Assembly (NCBI GenBank): GCA_963693365.1
Contig: CAVNZM010000007.1
Span: forward strand, 4,464,001-4,528,000
Direction of reading: 5' to 3'
Source: Amoebidium appalachense
Lineage: Eukaryota > Ichthyosporea
DNA: 64,000 nucleotides
Shown: positions 27,045-39,235 of the stretch, one piece after another
How the letters are laid out: each line of letters opens with the position of its first letter
Position numbering within the stretch: the first letter of the stretch is position 1
The notes under the pieces: generated by a model
Databases searched by the model: none
What the model was told of the DNA's origin: nothing
Seen by the model: the letters and a program-made list of their open reading frames with translations, nothing else
Program-made: the position numbers and the translations under genes

Positions 27045-27280
27045 AATGAATATTGCATGGCCACTGCAGGCAGCAACGTCAATCGGACACCACCTTTGGC
27101 GGTGGTTTTATTTGACTGTGGCCAGATATACTAAACCTACGGCCACCCTAACATACAGTACTAGCATTGAACATCACATTATACGAATATATTTGTTAAC
27201 CACTGGCAAGCCTCCCTACTATATCATTTGATGGCCACCCCCCGACCGCCCACTATGTACAACCAACCATGCAGGGTAGG
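26190..27280. other. Convergent intergenic region ACS / SNAP-25
   Basis: No gene is recognised. It contains the ACS poly(A) signal, a G run of 31 nt (27013-27043) and otherwise mixed sequence. Small open frames here have no domain or codon pattern. Confidence 0.5.
26243..26248 (+). terminator. Poly(A) signal of acetyl-CoA synthetase
   Basis: AATAAA lies 54 bp after the ACS stop codon, in 'ctggaaataaatatgg'. It is the only canonical hexamer close behind a stop in the left gene block. Confidence 0.55.
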
Positions 27281-27436
27281 CTAGCCGCTGCGCAATATCT
27301 CCTCTGCGCGCTTGTTTCCGGCATTGATGCGGCCGATGTTGCTGTCTGCCTTGATGTTGACGCGGTCCAGCTGCTGGTTCTGTGATGCCAGCTCCTCGTT
27401 CATGGCTTGTGCCTGCACACACACAAACTCAGCCAT

Positions 27437-27476
<40 letters not shown>

Positions 27477-27649
27477 ACCACCACCACCGCCACCACCGCC
27501 ACCACCACGTACCTGGCCCTTGAGGTTTGCCAGGATGCCGCCCACGGCATCGAGGTTCTCTTCCATCTCGTCCTCTCGTGCATCATTGGTCACCCGCTTC
27601 ATTCGTGCAGGCTCGTCTCCAGCCCCTGCAGCCCCCCAGCCCCTTAGCC

Positions 27650-27696
<47 letters not shown>

Positions 27697-29058
27697 TTTG
27701 CCCAGCAGGCATGGCCGGCAGCATACCGCCTGCAGGCTTGGTTGTGGCGGCCTCGCCGGGCTTCTTTGCGGCCTTGGGCTGGCTCAAGGCACCGCTGCCG
27801 TAGGCCTTGTTGTATGCCGAGCTGTTCTCTGCCCCCCGAGACCTTAGCACACCCCCAGTCCCAGCCTTGCAAGCACACAGCCCCGTCTGCAAGGGGCACG
27901 GCTGCTCCAACGGCACGGTGTGGCCTGGGCCCCTGCCTGCCCTGGCCCAGGCAACATAACACACCACGGCAGACGCTGCATGCCGTGCCTTTGCCATACC
28001 CCACCCAAGAGCTCGACAGGCAAAGTAGGCACCGGCAGAGGCCCCCCACCAACAAAACAAACCGCCCGCTTGGCCCCAAGTGGCTCTAAGCAGCAGCACG
28101 AGCACCGCAAGGCCTGCCTGTCTCCCCCTGCCCTGCTCCACAATGCATCCTCTACGACCAGCATAGCAACACATCACTTCCCACGGGCCCTTCTGCCCAA
28201 GTCTTTGCATCACCTGCCTGACGTGCAGGTTCACCACCCCTTCCCCTTCCGTTTTTGCACACACCGTCCTACTCACCCTTCCATGGCCCCTTCATATGCC
28301 ACAGATCCACAGTGCCCCTCCCGGTAGTGCCCCTCTTCCCCTCCCTCTTCCCCCCTGCCCCTCCCGCCACAACCCACCGCCCACCAACCCCAACGACACA
28401 AGCACAAGCTTGCCTGCACCACTACGGACCCAGCAGCCCCCCACGTACCATAGTTGCCCTGCCTCTGCCAGGGACACACACACAGACCGCAGCACTTCTC
28501 CATCTCCTGCATCTCACCCTCGGCCTTCTTCATTCCTGCATTGATCTTGTCCATGTCCCTCTCTACGTTGTTGAGTTGCTCTGTGAACCCACCATCGCAG
28601 CCCTGGTCACCATCAACAACATCCACCAAACCCCATGGTCGGATACCATCCCCCTGCCTCCTCCTCCCCCCCCCCCCCCCCCCACACACACACACAAACA
28701 CTCACACACAGACAATGTGACATCAAACACGCCTGCGCACCCATTCGCCCAAAATCCTCCTCCGGAAAGAAAAAAACAGCTCCTAAAGCACTCGCCACGG
28801 CCAATACACGTTCTTTCCCACCCTTCATCGTGCATGTTCTCACCACACGCATCCAGGCCTGCCACCCTCAACCCCACCAAAACCACACACCTCCCTGAGC
28901 CTCGAGCTTGTTGAGTGTTGCCCCGCCCACTTGTTCGCTCTCTTCAGCCATCTGCCTGATGCGCCGAGTCCTGCAGCCCCCCTCCCACTTCTCAGTAGCC
29001 GCCCACTTCCCCCTCCAAGCCGTGCGGACAACCTTGCGACACAACATTCATATGTAGC

Positions 29059-29090
<32 letters not shown>

Positions 29091-29295
29091 CCCCCTCCCC
29101 CCCTCTCCCCCCCGGTTTCCCCTCCAATTCCCCCTCTTCGGGCTGGCAGCCTGCCGCCTCAAACACCCGCCCAAGTGGCAAACCCACAACCGGCCGAACA
29201 GGTGGCACCTACGCGGCCAGCGACTCGTTTGTGATCTCGTCTCCCTTCTGGCGCAGGGCCTGCACGGCCTCGGCCTCGCTGTTGTTTGCTGCCAT
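27281..29295 (-). CDS. SNAP25: SNAP-25-type Qbc-SNARE, 6 exons
   Basis: Exons (minus): 29295-29213, 28970-28891, 28580-28449, 27828-27727, 27625-27513, 27412-27281; 642 nt, 213 residues (human SNAP-25 has 206). It supplies two helices to the four-helix SNARE bundle that fuses vesicles with the plasma membrane. Qb helix: ITNESLAATRRIRQMAEE, then LNKLEAQGEQLNNVERDM with the ionic-layer Gln. The linker starts with the Cys cluster EKCCGLCVCPWQR, which is palmitoylated in animal SNAP-25/23. Qc helix: DEMEENLDAVGGILANLK, then NEELASQNQQLDRVNIKAD with the second ionic-layer Gln, ending RAEEILRSG. All junctions keep frame. Introns hold G runs on the coding strand. Confidence 0.95.
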
Positions 29296-32165
29296 CCTGC
29301 TGCCCCTTTACGGTCAGTGTCCTCACAAGCACACAGGCTGAGCAGCACACTCGCACGCCCTCTACCCGTATAAAAAGCAGCACGTATAGCGAAGAACAGT
29401 CACAGTTTGGGCTACAAGCTAGCAAGCACAAAAAAAGAGAAGCAGCTCGAGCCAGCACGGATCCACTGCAGCAAGCAGCAGCAAGATGCACGGAAGAGTT
29501 AAGACACGCCAGTCAGAACGGACCGCAGATCGGCCCGTTTATAGTGCAAGTACTATTTGATACTTCAGAGCGGTAGAGGGAAAGGCAGCGAGCCACACGC
29601 TATAAACCAAAGCTGTGGAGATTGAGCTGACGAAGCACCAATGCAAGAAAGAAGAGACGCAGGAAGCAGAGGGTTGCCAAGCCAAGCACTAGCGGGGTCA
29701 GGCTGCTGGCGGACAAAACACCTGCAGAAAAAGAAGCTCCAAGCAGGCCAACGCCAGCCAGTGGGTCAATGAGGAAAACACGAGGATCGACAACCAGACG
29801 CGAAAGAAACAGCTGGGGTTCAAACTACAAGGCCTGCAGCAAGCAACAAGAAGAGTGGCCGACGGCAGTGTTGGCAGAACCTGACAGACACGCAGCAGGC
29901 AGTAAGCGAGCACTGGGCACCGAGCAGCAGCACTTGCAGTGGCAGTACGCACCTTGTGTGTAGCTACGTGCACTTTGTGTCTCCTCTCTTCTCTGGCAGG
30001 CCCCTGGGGCACTCTCTCTTCGCTCCTCACAACAGGGTTGAAGTGCTAACGAGTCTTTGAGTCCAAGATCTTTTCTGCTGCCGGCCTGCCATTGGCCAGC
30101 CAAGTTGATAAAAACGCAGCAACTTACGGGCCAGGATTGCGGCCCGTACTCTGATCCAGTCCGGGCCAAAGCCGAACGGTGTAGGGGTCCGTGTTCCGAC
30201 CGTCCTTGGCCACTGGTGGGAACACCAAAGTCTCGGGGGACACTCTAAAGGTGCGGGCAGGCGCAGCTAGTCTTATAGAGGGTTGCATGAACTTATCATG
30301 CAGCACAGGCAACTATAATTGCATGTGTGGGAAAAACGATCCAACTGTCCGCACATGGGCCGAGCCACGATCTGATGATGACCCGAACCGATCTGCGGTG
30401 GAATGTGGGATTTATTTTCCTGTGTCGTCTCACCTTTCTTGCCGCCCGTGTCTGTCTTGAGTCCTCCGTGCAGCGCTGTAGACTTTGGCAGGCAACGTTC
30501 TGTGCTTGCATGTGAGAGGCGAGAGTGGTGATCTTGGATCTGGTGCCATAAAAACGATGAACTATCCTGTAAGGGTGCACCGTAGCAGTGCCGCTCTAAC
30601 ATTATTAAACATGTACACACCGTCAGATGAGTCAAAATTAAACCCCCTTAGCAGGCAGCTCCCGTGATTCGCAAACTCTCCCACCGATGCACACGCATCC
30701 TGACACTTCTGGATTTAACTCTGCCTTGTAACAACGTATACCGGGCTCAGGTCCGTATGCCATGTGCCTGTCGTATCGAGGGCCAATGTGGAAACATTGC
30801 AGCAGTTTGCTCTGGGTTCAAACAAGACATATATACAGTTCCACGTTCAGAGTTGCCACTCCTGAAATCTTTATAAAGAGGGTTGCCAAGCAGACATGCC
30901 CTGAACGATGCCATCATTGGTATTAACCTGGGCCTTCCCAAGAACTACCCATTGCAAAAAATATGCGAAAGTTTATTTAGTGACTGGCAAGATTTATGCA
31001 GACACAAAACATAAAAAGCATCTGACCCCACACGCCACAGTGAACGATGTGCCTGCGGGCACCACCCCCATTCCATCTACCTTGCCTTGCCAGCCCATCA
31101 AAGAATCATGGGCCATTGAGGTCCCCGTGCCCGTCATCAAGAATCTCAGCTAATTGGAGCACACACATGATCTCGTGATAGTGGGCATAAAAAAATCCCG
31201 CTGTATGGAGGCCTTTGAAACTGTCCGCGCCATCAAGCACTCTGGGTGTAATAGCTTGCTGCCTGATGCCTGCTGTCCTTAACTGTTGCTCCGAGCCCCA
31301 GGGCAAGAACAGCCTGTGCCAGAGCCGTGGCCATGGCAAACAATCACTAGGCTAGGCTGGTGCTGATCCTCTGGGTGTGTATTGATAGCCCAGTGTTCGG
31401 GGTTTCCAAACAGGTCACCGTTTAAAGCCTTCGGCCTAGCCCTTGCAAGGTCCTTACCGTGTTGCTCGCTCATGGCACCCCCCTGCGTGCTGAGACTAGG
31501 CCCATCAGCAAGGCATAGTAATTAACGGCACACCTCTTCACCATGGCCGCCAGCAACCTTTGTTCCTTCACTGACATAACCATCCGAGATTTCAAGACAG
31601 TGCCAGCACCAGAAACCACGTCGTACTAAGTTAAATGAGGCATGCAGCAACCGCATAGAACAATGCAGGAGCTCACCTACTTCAGACACCAAATTCAGGC
31701 CACCCCCCTGCCAGCTGCCGCCTCCTACATACATCGCTTGCCATCCCACCACTCCAGTTACACCTCCATGCCCACCAAAGTACAGCCGGCAACAACCCGC
31801 ATCCACCCACCACCAGCATAGCACTGCCTCCCCGCCCCCGGACTCCCCCCTTCCCCTCCCTCTCCCCACCCCCTCCCCCCCCACCCACCCCCTCCCCCCC
31901 CCCCCCCCCCCCCCTCCCCCCAACCCACCTCCCCTCCTCTTCCCCTCCGAGCCTACTCTTTTCACCGTGCCCCACACATAAAGGCCAGTCCAACCACGGG
32001 AATGCCTATCTTGGTTTCACCTGACCAGGCCAGGGTCGAAGACTACCATAAGGAGAATACCACACGCTCATGTTTGATCGCGTGACTCTTCGACATACTA
32101 TCCGGATACAGCGTCCCCATCCCTGATGAGTTGATCATAGAGGAGAAGGGGGAGGGGGTGAAAAA
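29296..32165. other. Gene-poor region upstream of SNAP-25
   Basis: No gene is supported. 'cgtataaaaagcagc' (about 29367) is TATA-like on the plus strand. The stretch 29400-30060 is rich in 'gcagcaag' elements. A plus-strand open frame at 30908-31153 (81 codons) has no recognised domain. 31800-31930 is C-rich. The remainder looks like old, unrecognisable sequence. Confidence 0.4.
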
Positions 32166-32192
32166 TTATTTAAGTATTCGGGGCAAGGACAG

Positions 32193-32232
32193 GGAAGCAG
32201 AGACACAGTGGTGCAGTGTAAAAACACCACGA
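32193..32232 (-). mobile_element. Fragment related to the Copia 5' region
   Basis: The reverse complement of this stretch ('ggtgtttttacactgcacca' then 'ctgtgtctctgcttcc') matches 40774-40810 in front of the Copia gag gene with only one or two differences. It looks like a short LTR/leader relic in opposite orientation. Confidence 0.5.
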
Positions 32233-32293
32233 ATGGCACTTATGGCGGACGGTACATCGTGAACAACCAAGGAGCCGTAGCACACTTGAACCA

Positions 32294-32365
32294 GTCGCAC
32301 ACATCGATTCAGTCGCACACATCGATTCAGTCGCACACATCGATTCAGTCGCACACATCGATTCA
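32294..32365 (+). repeat. Four perfect 18-bp tandem units
   Basis: 'cagtcgcacacatcgatt' is repeated four times without mismatch, immediately beside the Copia-like fragment. Confidence 0.95.
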
Positions 32366-32470
32366 AATGTCGCTCTTTATTATCTGCTAATAAATAGTAT
32401 CCTTCGCGCATCCACCCCTAAACCAGGCCATCCGTGGCCCTAAGGGCCGGGGAACACCCCCATCCATGTC

Positions 32471-33655
32471 ATGGCACATGCCTATAATCGTTTCAGAACC
32501 TCTTTCAAAGTTCCATCTACACCCATCACACATGTGCGACCATTAAAACGTCCAGCAGATACACCTACCACAGATGCACAACCAGAAAAACATCGCCTTA
32601 GACTAAGCGCAACACCTATTTACAATACACTACCCATTCAGAATAACACCACACCACTCCGTAGAAACACAATAACAACCATGCCGAAACTTTCGGTTGA
32701 TACAGTACTGGCAGAACTTGCCCTCGTTAAGAAACAGCTAAATGAGCTGTTACCACTCAAGAACATGATAGAAAAACTCCAAACAGAAAATACCCAACTC
32801 AAGCTCACCATTGATTCACTCACAGCCCAGCTAAACATTAGTGGATCGCAAAACCCCAAAACTCATGAGCAAACATCTCGCGACGGAGACATTTCCACCC
32901 CAACACAAAACAACACAGGACTGGAAGCACAGCTCCCGGCAGAGTTCCTAGAATATGCGAACTCTCGTAAAACACCCGAGCTCCGCCAAATTGCCAAGGA
33001 AACATATGCCAGCATTCTTGCAGGCAACGAGTACCGCCGCAACTCCCCTCCCAAACCGCCGGCTAAGGGGAACACCCAAGCAAACGGTAACATCAACATC
33101 CCACCCAAATACGAGAGGGTGTATTTCAAAGTCAAGCACGGCAGACGCCCACACAGGGCCATGTGGTCCATCTTCAAGGCTCTCGGCTTCCGGTGCTCTC
33201 GCATCCTTTGTCTGTCCTTCATTGGATACGATGTGCTGGAAGTAGCAGTACGGGGCGACTATAACCGTGCGTTCATCCGTGACGCGACAAAGGGGTGTGG
33301 AAGCTTCTTCACCCACCTCCCAAGCTACGACCCATGCGCGCCGGAAAACATTCAGAAAGCAGACAAAGAACGTAAAGTGTCTGCTAAGAATGCGTGCGCC
33401 ACACGTTGTCGTGTACGCATCAGCAAGGCAAAAGAGTTCCTCGCAAAGTTGGAAAACGATGCTACGAGCGTGATAGACACGGACACGAAGGAACCAATGT
33501 TTTCTGGTGAGAAACTGCTCGAGCGCAAACGCCGATGCGAGATGGAAATCGAGCTCTTCTGCGAACTGTTCGCGCTGGCGGAAGGTCGTGCATACGACCC
33601 CGTAAGCGACAAGTGGGAACCAACCCCACAGGTGTCGGACCAAACCGATGCCTAA
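32471..33655 (+). CDS. LINE ORF1 protein
   Basis: 394 codons, uninterrupted. The N-terminal third is Thr/Pro/Arg-rich (KRPADTPTTDAQPEKHRLRL). A heptad-type coiled coil follows at about residues 75-125 (LAELALVKKQLNELLPLKNM), as expected for trimerising LINE ORF1 proteins. The central part (KYERVYFKVKHGRRPHRAMW) is basic and may bind RNA. The C-terminal segment has CATRCRVRISKAKEFLAKLE and an acidic helix. No zinc knuckle is visible. Its stop overlaps the presumed ORF2 start in ATGCCTAA (33648-33655). The role, RNA binding and ribonucleoprotein formation, is inferred from family and position. Confidence 0.75.
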   Translation: MAHAYNRFRTSFKVPSTPITHVRPLKRPADTPTTDAQPEKHRLRLSATPIYNTLPIQNNTTPLRRNTITTMPKLSVDTVLAELALVKKQLNELLPLKNMIEKLQTENTQLKLTIDSLTAQLNISGSQNPKTHEQTSRDGDISTPTQNNTGLEAQLPAEFLEYANSRKTPELRQIAKETYASILAGNEYRRNSPPKPPAKGNTQANGNINIPPKYERVYFKVKHGRRPHRAMWSIFKALGFRCSRILCLSFIGYDVLEVAVRGDYNRAFIRDATKGCGSFFTHLPSYDPCAPENIQKADKERKVSAKNACATRCRVRISKAKEFLAKLENDATSVIDTDTKEPMFSGEKLLERKRRCEMEIELFCELFALAEGRAYDPVSDKWEPTPQVSDQTDA

Positions 33656-36600
33656 TTTATCCTTCTTCTTATGGAATGCTCGGACACTGGGCCCCCAAAA
33701 GGGCCTCCCCCCCCGGGACACTCGACGATAAAATCAGCTACATACAACAACAGACAAACAACCACACGTTTACAGTGATTTGCGAAACACAGTTTAAAAA
33801 CCACCACAAATTCAACTCTACATTGGTCGACACATCCACACACCCCGGTTACGCGAAAAACCGAGGCATTATTGTACTTGCCGCACCACACGTGAGAGTG
33901 AAGTGCAAACCGGTAGCAAAAACGGAATTCTCGGTTTCTATAGAGTTTCTTTCTAATGTTTTTACTTTTGTATATTACCCACCATCTATGTCGGTTGTCG
34001 AATTGACTCACGAGTTGTCACAGTTACCAATGTCCACTGTTATTTTAGGTGATTTTAACACGCGACTCCACCACACAGACACACTGCAAGTGAGTGTCGG
34101 GTACCCATCTAAGCCCCCGGAGCGTGCTATCCCTTTAGCAAGGTATGTCCAAAGTCACACTTTGCGGTTCCCTCAAATATCCCATGCCCACAACACCGAC
34201 TGGGGAGTGGCCTTTTGGCCATCAACCATGTCAAAACTCTCTCTCCCTCCTAACCTCTCTAGGTCATCTGACCACTCTCCTATCCTTTTCCTACCTAAGA
34301 TCTCCCTTGATCTGCTCCCCCCTCCCCCTCCCACCTTTCGCCTCCGTCTATCCCAGCTTAAGTCACAGTGGGGTAGAGTTGATGTATGTGTATGCTATGC
34401 TACGAAACACCCTATATATATGCGCCTATTAGAATCTGCACAAGCCAGGCCAGATTCACATCTCGTACTAGATACATGCACTAACTTTATTGTTGATGAT
34501 TTGATAGATCTCGGTGATTATGCTGGCGGTGGTAGGAAGGAATATCCCGATGCTCTCTTGTTACCAAACACCACTCCCGCTAGACTAGGTGAACCCCTGT
34601 CTCAAAAGGAAAGCTTGCGCCGGCTTGCTAGTATGAATCGATTTGGCCCCCCTGCTCGTATTATTGGTGATACCACTGGAGACCCCCTCATAGACTCTGA
34701 TAAGTATTTCTCGGAACTGTTTAAAGATAGGACCCCCGCTCAGAAACCTATTGTGTGGCCTGTAGACCCATCTATCCCCATAGAATCGATCCTCCCCTTT
34801 TTCAGTCCCGATGCCATATGGTCTGTGATATCTAGTTATAGCTCTAGTAAGTCTTGTGGACCTGATGGACTCCCTGCTGGGTTTCTTAAAATCCTTGTTC
34901 CCTCCTACCCACAAAAGGAAAGTGATCGTGCTATTAAACCTGATCTTACTATCATGTTAAGCTCTCTCTTTTCTTGGTGTGTTAAATGTGGACATGTCCC
35001 GTCATCTTGGTTAGATACCTTAGTGATCCCCATAGTTAAGAAGGACTCTGAGGGCCCCATATCATCCTTTCGCCCCATTACACTAACCCAGGTTGTTCGT
35101 AGATTCTTTGAAGCTTGCTTACTTAGGTTATTTGCACATCACCCTAGGTTTCAATCTATTCTTCACATACACCCATGCCAATCCGCTTTTCGTAAAAACA
35201 ATTCATGTTATGTTCAAATAATGGCACTGCACGATTCTATGCAAGTTGGTGCACAATATGTTGGCTTTATTGATTGGAAAACTGCTTACGATTCTGTCTC
35301 CCCTGGTCTCCTATGGGAAAAGCTTGCTGCACGGGGTGTACCACACTGCATTGGTGTTCTGTTAGAAGCACTCTTGTCTCAAACCTATGGTAGAGCTGTG
35401 GTTAATGGGCATCTTTCATATGGTTTTGCTCGTACTAGAGGTCTCTTGCAGGGTTCATTGCTTAGCCCCTTTTTGTTTAACCTATTTATAGATGATTTGG
35501 CTGTCAAGATTTACGCCGAAAACGATGACCCTATTAATAACTTTCCGCCTGCACTTCTCTATGCTGATGATCTGTCCCTCCTTGCCCGTACCCCTAGACG
35601 CCTGCAAAGATTGTTCGATGTAGTGTCAGAGTGGTGCAAGGCAAACCTTATGATCCTTAACATAGACAAATGTGGTGTTCTTGTACCTGATATAGCTAAC
35701 AATTTACACACATTTACATTATCATCTAAACCTGTACCTATAGTTCCAGAATACAAATATCTTGGTGTTCCGGTTGATTCTGTTGGTGTTATGTTTCCCC
35801 ATATGGTCGAAAAGAGGGTAGAGTTGGCTCGTAAGCGGTTAGCTTTCTTCTCGGCTAATATTTTTAAAGACACACCCCTCCATCCTTCTATTAGACTTAC
35901 ATTTATTCGCACTTTTGTCTTCCCGGCATGTGAATATGGTTTACCCCTTCTCGCCGCTTGGATCAAGAAAGAGAGAACTAGAGCGCTTAAACCCTTGGCA
36001 AATTTCCTTGAAGCAGAAGTTGCCTCCTTTCTATCTAACAACTGTTGTAAACCTGGGCCTGTAACGCTCTCGATATATGGTCTGGTCCCAATAGCTGCTA
36101 GAGTATCCTATCTCGCGCTGAAATTCAATAAGCACATAAGCCGCTTAAAGAAGTATTTGCCCTCCCACCCTCTCTTCTCTATCCGACCTGTCCCCTCCTC
36201 ACCTCTCCCCTCTTTCCTCCCCTCTCTCTCCCCTTCTCCCCTGGGCACAAATACAAATAAACCCCGCAATAGTGTGTGTGTGACTTTGGACTGCCACTTA
36301 CTTATTAAACATGTACACAATCACAAGATAATCACGCAATATAACAAATGGAAAAAGATACCACACGACACTAGACCCGATGAAAGCATACACCTTGAAA
36401 AACTAAGCCTTATGTCTCGTTTTATATATACTGACCGCCTCAACCATATTGCCAAATATGGCACTCGCAAGTGTATAACACCTAAATACATATTACCTTC
36501 CTGTAGAACTGGTCTTTCTCTAGCTGATGGTATTATTGATCAATTACCACGCTTTTACTGTACACGTGCTATACAGTGGAGATCTAATAAGTATAAGGTG

Positions 36601-36849
36601 GCATCATTTGCATGCCCAAACACAAACAACACACACACACACCAGTTTAACCGGTCATGTATCGCCAAATGTAGTTTGATAGACCACATAATACCGCAAC
36701 ACACACACGTCACATTCACAACAGACACCCAGAAAGATAGCCTACCTGTAAATTACAACATCCTTGATTTTATACTAAACACGCGTAACTACGACCTGTT
36801 TATTAGATGTATTGATTGGCTTGAGAAACACATCACTACAAAATTATAG
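33648..36849 (+). CDS. LINE ORF2: endonuclease-reverse transcriptase with one frameshift
   Basis: Performs target-primed reverse transcription. The natural start is probably ATG at 33648, giving MPNLSFFLWNARTLGPQKG with the endonuclease's catalytic Asn, but this frame stops at about 33731. The long frame (from 33673, ending 36849) takes over within a C8 run near 33704-33713, so one base is gained or lost there. Downstream it is open for about 1,050 codons: VICETQF, VILGDFN and SRSSDHSP are endonuclease motifs; FIDWKTAYDSVSPGLLW, GLLQGSLLSPFLFNLFIDDLA and LLYADDLSLL are reverse-transcriptase motifs A, B and C with the catalytic aspartates. The C-terminal part has a Cys/His region (CTRAIQWR, CPNTNN, CIAKC). 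It is either a very young copy with a single lesion or an assembly error in the homopolymer. Confidence 0.85.
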
Positions 36850-36850
36850 C

Positions 36851-36869
36851 GCACGCGCACACACACACA

Positions 36870-36926
<57 letters not shown>

Positions 36927-36958
36927 CCAGCTGATACCGAGTGTCCCGAGGGGAGCCC

Positions 36959-36991
<33 letters not shown>
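36851..36991 (+). repeat. (AC)n and poly(A) at LINE 3' end
   Basis: (AC)n at 36851-36925 begins right after the ORF2 stop. A G/C-paired stretch 'gaggggagcccctttaaaa' leads into an A run (about 36963-36991), then 'cggggaaccccaac'. The A run is the expected 3' tail. Confidence 0.8.
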
Positions 36992-36993
<2 letters not shown>

Positions 36994-38352
36994 GGGGAAC
37001 CCCAACTAATTGATTTCTCCTTGTAGTCTTTATGGTGTCTCGTAGAGAAAGTAAACCCTGATATATAGTCACCACCCGACATCTATGTACGTGATCATGA
37101 TATACCGCTGAGGGGATATTCCGAGCAAAACCCCCCCCCCATACCTGAGACTGGTTCTCTTTGCCTCGAGTAAACAGCGTAAACCCCTTTGACTTTGCTT
37201 CGACTAAGCAGTATTCTGAGTGCACGTCCGACTTATCAAGTAAGCCACGCACAGATGGGCAATATGGATCGTGATATACAGCCAATCAGATAGCAATATG
37301 AACTCGCCATAGTCAGTTTCGCAGTCATGTACATCATGTACAACCTAGCAAAACAACTGACAAATGGATAATAATAAAGTGGAAACGTCTATATAGTTAT
37401 TCACATAAATATACAAACATTGAATCTACTTGATCACAATATTATTACCATGGTCTGATATGTGCACAGCTCTTGGCGTGCAGGTGTAGTACGTCAGGAA
37501 CGCGTACCTACACTAGACCTATGAGAATGGAGGGAACAACAACGTGTAAAGAAGGACGAGACTTGTACTACAGGATCTGACCGTTGTTCCCTACACAGGG
37601 GAATGACGTCTTTATTCAGGCGCCGTCGGATATCATTCTGATGAGCGTGAGCCACTGAGGCTCACGCGCCCTCAGACCGGGTCATCCTGATCCGGTTCGG
37701 GCCAGATCGGCCCGGCAGTCGCCGGTCCTCATTACAAACGTGTACCTAAGGGGCAAATGATTGGATACTGAGGAAGCACAGCGTTTCACTGAGAGAGGGA
37801 GAGAGAGAGGAACAGATAATATATGATTTCTACAGAGTATATACTGTAGTAATACAGTTCGTTTTATAATAAAATACTTGTTGCATATATCGTCTTGTCA
37901 AGTATCCCTTGCATCCAAAGGTCACTTGAGTGCAAAGTGTTCTGCTGCACAGTGCAGTGTGCAGAGGTAGCAATATTATCACGGTACGAGCCCACTATGT
38001 ACTGCCACTAACATGAAACAAGTCGAATTAGATGCTTGTTACTTAACTGTATTGTTTTTCTTTCTCTTGCTCACGGATAAAAGAAATGCAAACCCGGCAG
38101 CTCTCTTGCTATTCTAAGCCTTTGTACATCTACCCGTCTGCTCTCTCCCTACACAAGTTCTGTGCCGAAGCTGCTAATTATATCTAACGTTACGTTGTCT
38201 TAGGCTAGTACTAACCCGGACCGTGCGTGTTTGCAAACCGCCACTGCACCAAAAGAGGCCGGTTAATATACTGTGCCATTTTTCGTTTGTTACACAGGGT
38301 AAGTGTGTGTGTGTATTGCGCATGTGTGTGTACTGTGTGTGACTGATTAAGA
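36992..38352. other. Intergenic sequence with several hairpins
   Basis: No gene seen. Inverted repeats: agggaacaac (37531-37540) with gttgttccct (37583-37592); gcgtgagcc-actga-ggctcacgc (about 37648-37670); accgg/ccggt and gggcc/ggccc pairs at 37676-37720. A C run lies at 37131-37140. This may be an LTR or other mobile-element remnant. Confidence 0.4.
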
Positions 38353-38534
<182 letters not shown>

Positions 38535-38539
38535 GCAGT

Positions 38540-39235
<696 letters not shown>

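Larger units (their letters stand above)
32455..36992 (+). mobile_element. LINE-1 of this window: APE-type non-LTR retrotransposon, nearly intact
   Basis: ORF1 (coiled coil) overlaps ORF2 (endonuclease plus reverse transcriptase), followed by a short 3' region with (AC)n (36851-36925) and a poly(A) tract (36963-36991). The left end is not clearly defined; 'cggggaac' recurs at 32448 and right after the poly(A) as a weak candidate target duplication. ORF2 is related over its full length to the element at 52.6-56.1 kb. Confidence 0.85.

Noticed and set aside
30908-31153. 81-codon plus-strand frame (MPSLVLTWAFPRTTHCKKYA)
   Set aside because: No domain, no neighbouring exons, and an overlapping frame reads equally well; not enough to call a gene.
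32294-32365. CRISPR-like look of the 18-bp tandem repeats
   Set aside because: Units are directly adjacent without spacers, and the window is eukaryotic.
32445-36998. Target-site duplication for the 32-kb LINE
   Set aside because: Only 'cggggaac' plus some C's is shared between the flanks; too short and low in complexity to accept.
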